Positions 39,016 through 39,204 of a stretch of 39,204 bases of DNA are shown here, piece after piece. Position numbers and translations under genes: made by a program. The notes under the pieces were generated by a model. That model saw only the letters and a program-made list of their open reading frames with translations, ran no database searches and was not told where the DNA came from. Within the stretch, counting starts at the first letter, position 1. Every line of letters begins with the position of its first letter. The DNA comes from CADDZO01 sp035294145 (GTDB lineage Bacteria > Chloroflexota > Dormibacteria > Dormibacterales > Dormibacteraceae): the NCBI GenBank assembly GCA_035294145.1, contig DATGLL010000243.1, forward strand, positions 1 to 39,204, in the 5' to 3' direction.

Positions 39016-39204
39016 ACCGGAGGAACAAGGCCAGGGCCAGCCCCTCCCCGGGCAGGGGGGAGAACCGTTGCCGCTGAGTAAGCGATAGTCTCATACGGCA
39101 CCCCTCACGGGGTTGCCCTTGCGGGCTTCGCGCTTCCCCGCCGCGTGCCCGAGAAGCCCGGGTCTTACCGCGGCTCTGCGCTTCACGAAGGCTCCAACTG
39201 AGCC
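39016..39204 (-). ncRNA. structured RNA-like region, possibly tnpB 3' end
   Basis: Read on the minus strand from 39204, consecutive stems are visible. They are GGCTC/GAGCC, GCCGCG/CGCGGC enclosing CCCG/CGGG, GCCC-GCAA-GGGC, ACCCC-GTGA-GGGGT, and GCCG..TGAG/CTCA..CGGC. Two loops are GNRA tetraloops on this strand only, which favours a minus-strand RNA. The same strand is open from the window edge to a TGA at 39091 and reads AAGKREARKGNPVRG, a basic tail like that of some IS200/IS605 TnpB proteins, whose guide RNA overlaps the gene end. The GGCAACC...GGTGCC string recalls SAM riboswitches, but the rest does not fit. The identity is open. Confidence 0.35.

Noticed and set aside
39050..39130. TPP or c-di-GMP riboswitch
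   Set aside because: GGGGTGCC and GGGCAACC fragments match superficially, but the other conserved boxes of both classes are absent.
1..39204. CRISPR array
   Set aside because: No regularly spaced direct repeats of 24-40 nt were seen anywhere in the window.

Overview
The window is 39.2 kb of very GC-rich bacterial chromosome. GTG starts, 4-nt ATGA/GTGA gene overlaps, a ClgR-type regulator beside clpP, and many leaderless-looking starts point to Actinomycetota or a neighbouring high-GC soil phylum (Chloroflexota/Dormibacterota). No rRNA or protein marker in the window settles the phylum.

Region 1 (1-6700) looks like a decayed mobile or phage-like element. It begins with the end of a HicB antitoxin gene and a 24-codon remnant of hicA. 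A leftward chain of ten tiny, translationally coupled genes of mostly unknown function follows (267-3024). A promoter/operator switch (3015-3116) separates this chain from a rightward module: XRE-HTH/coiled-coil regulator, TPR protein, SLOG-fold protein, NUDIX hydrolase and a cupin (3110-6380). The TPR, SLOG and NUDIX genes overlap by 4 nt, and the DNA of the regulator, TPR and SLOG genes is visibly richer in A/T than the rest of the window. The element ends with a serine-recombinase pseudogene and att-like repeats (about 6370-6680). I regard the HTH-TPR-SLOG-NUDIX-cupin module as the best candidate for an undescribed system, probably one that senses or clears a nucleotide-derived molecule.

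Region 2 (6700-7800) is largely non-coding. It holds three copies of a 14-nt repeat and a tRNA-Tyr gene.

Region 3 (7800-39000) is ordinary chromosomal metabolism in small operons: MFS transporter plus UbiA prenyltransferase; secreted hydrolase; thiolase; small membrane protein; NarL-type two-component system; clgR-clpP; SDR plus gamma-glutamyltransferase-like enzyme; cysteine-free HesB-like protein; molybdopterin hydroxylase plus OSBS/NSAR-type enolase-superfamily enzyme; L,D-transpeptidase; IMPDH/GMP-reductase-like enzyme; MetE-like enzyme; MarR plus MFS efflux; sedolisin protease; glutaryl-CoA-type dehydrogenase; cell-wall amidase; beta-hydroxyacid dehydrogenase. It ends with a glycosyltransferase/methyltransferase/terpenoid-cyclase-like cluster facing a methyltransferase plus SDR pair.

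The right edge (39016-39204) is strongly structured on the minus strand. It may be the 3' end of an IS200/IS605 tnpB with an overlapping structured RNA, but this is tentative.
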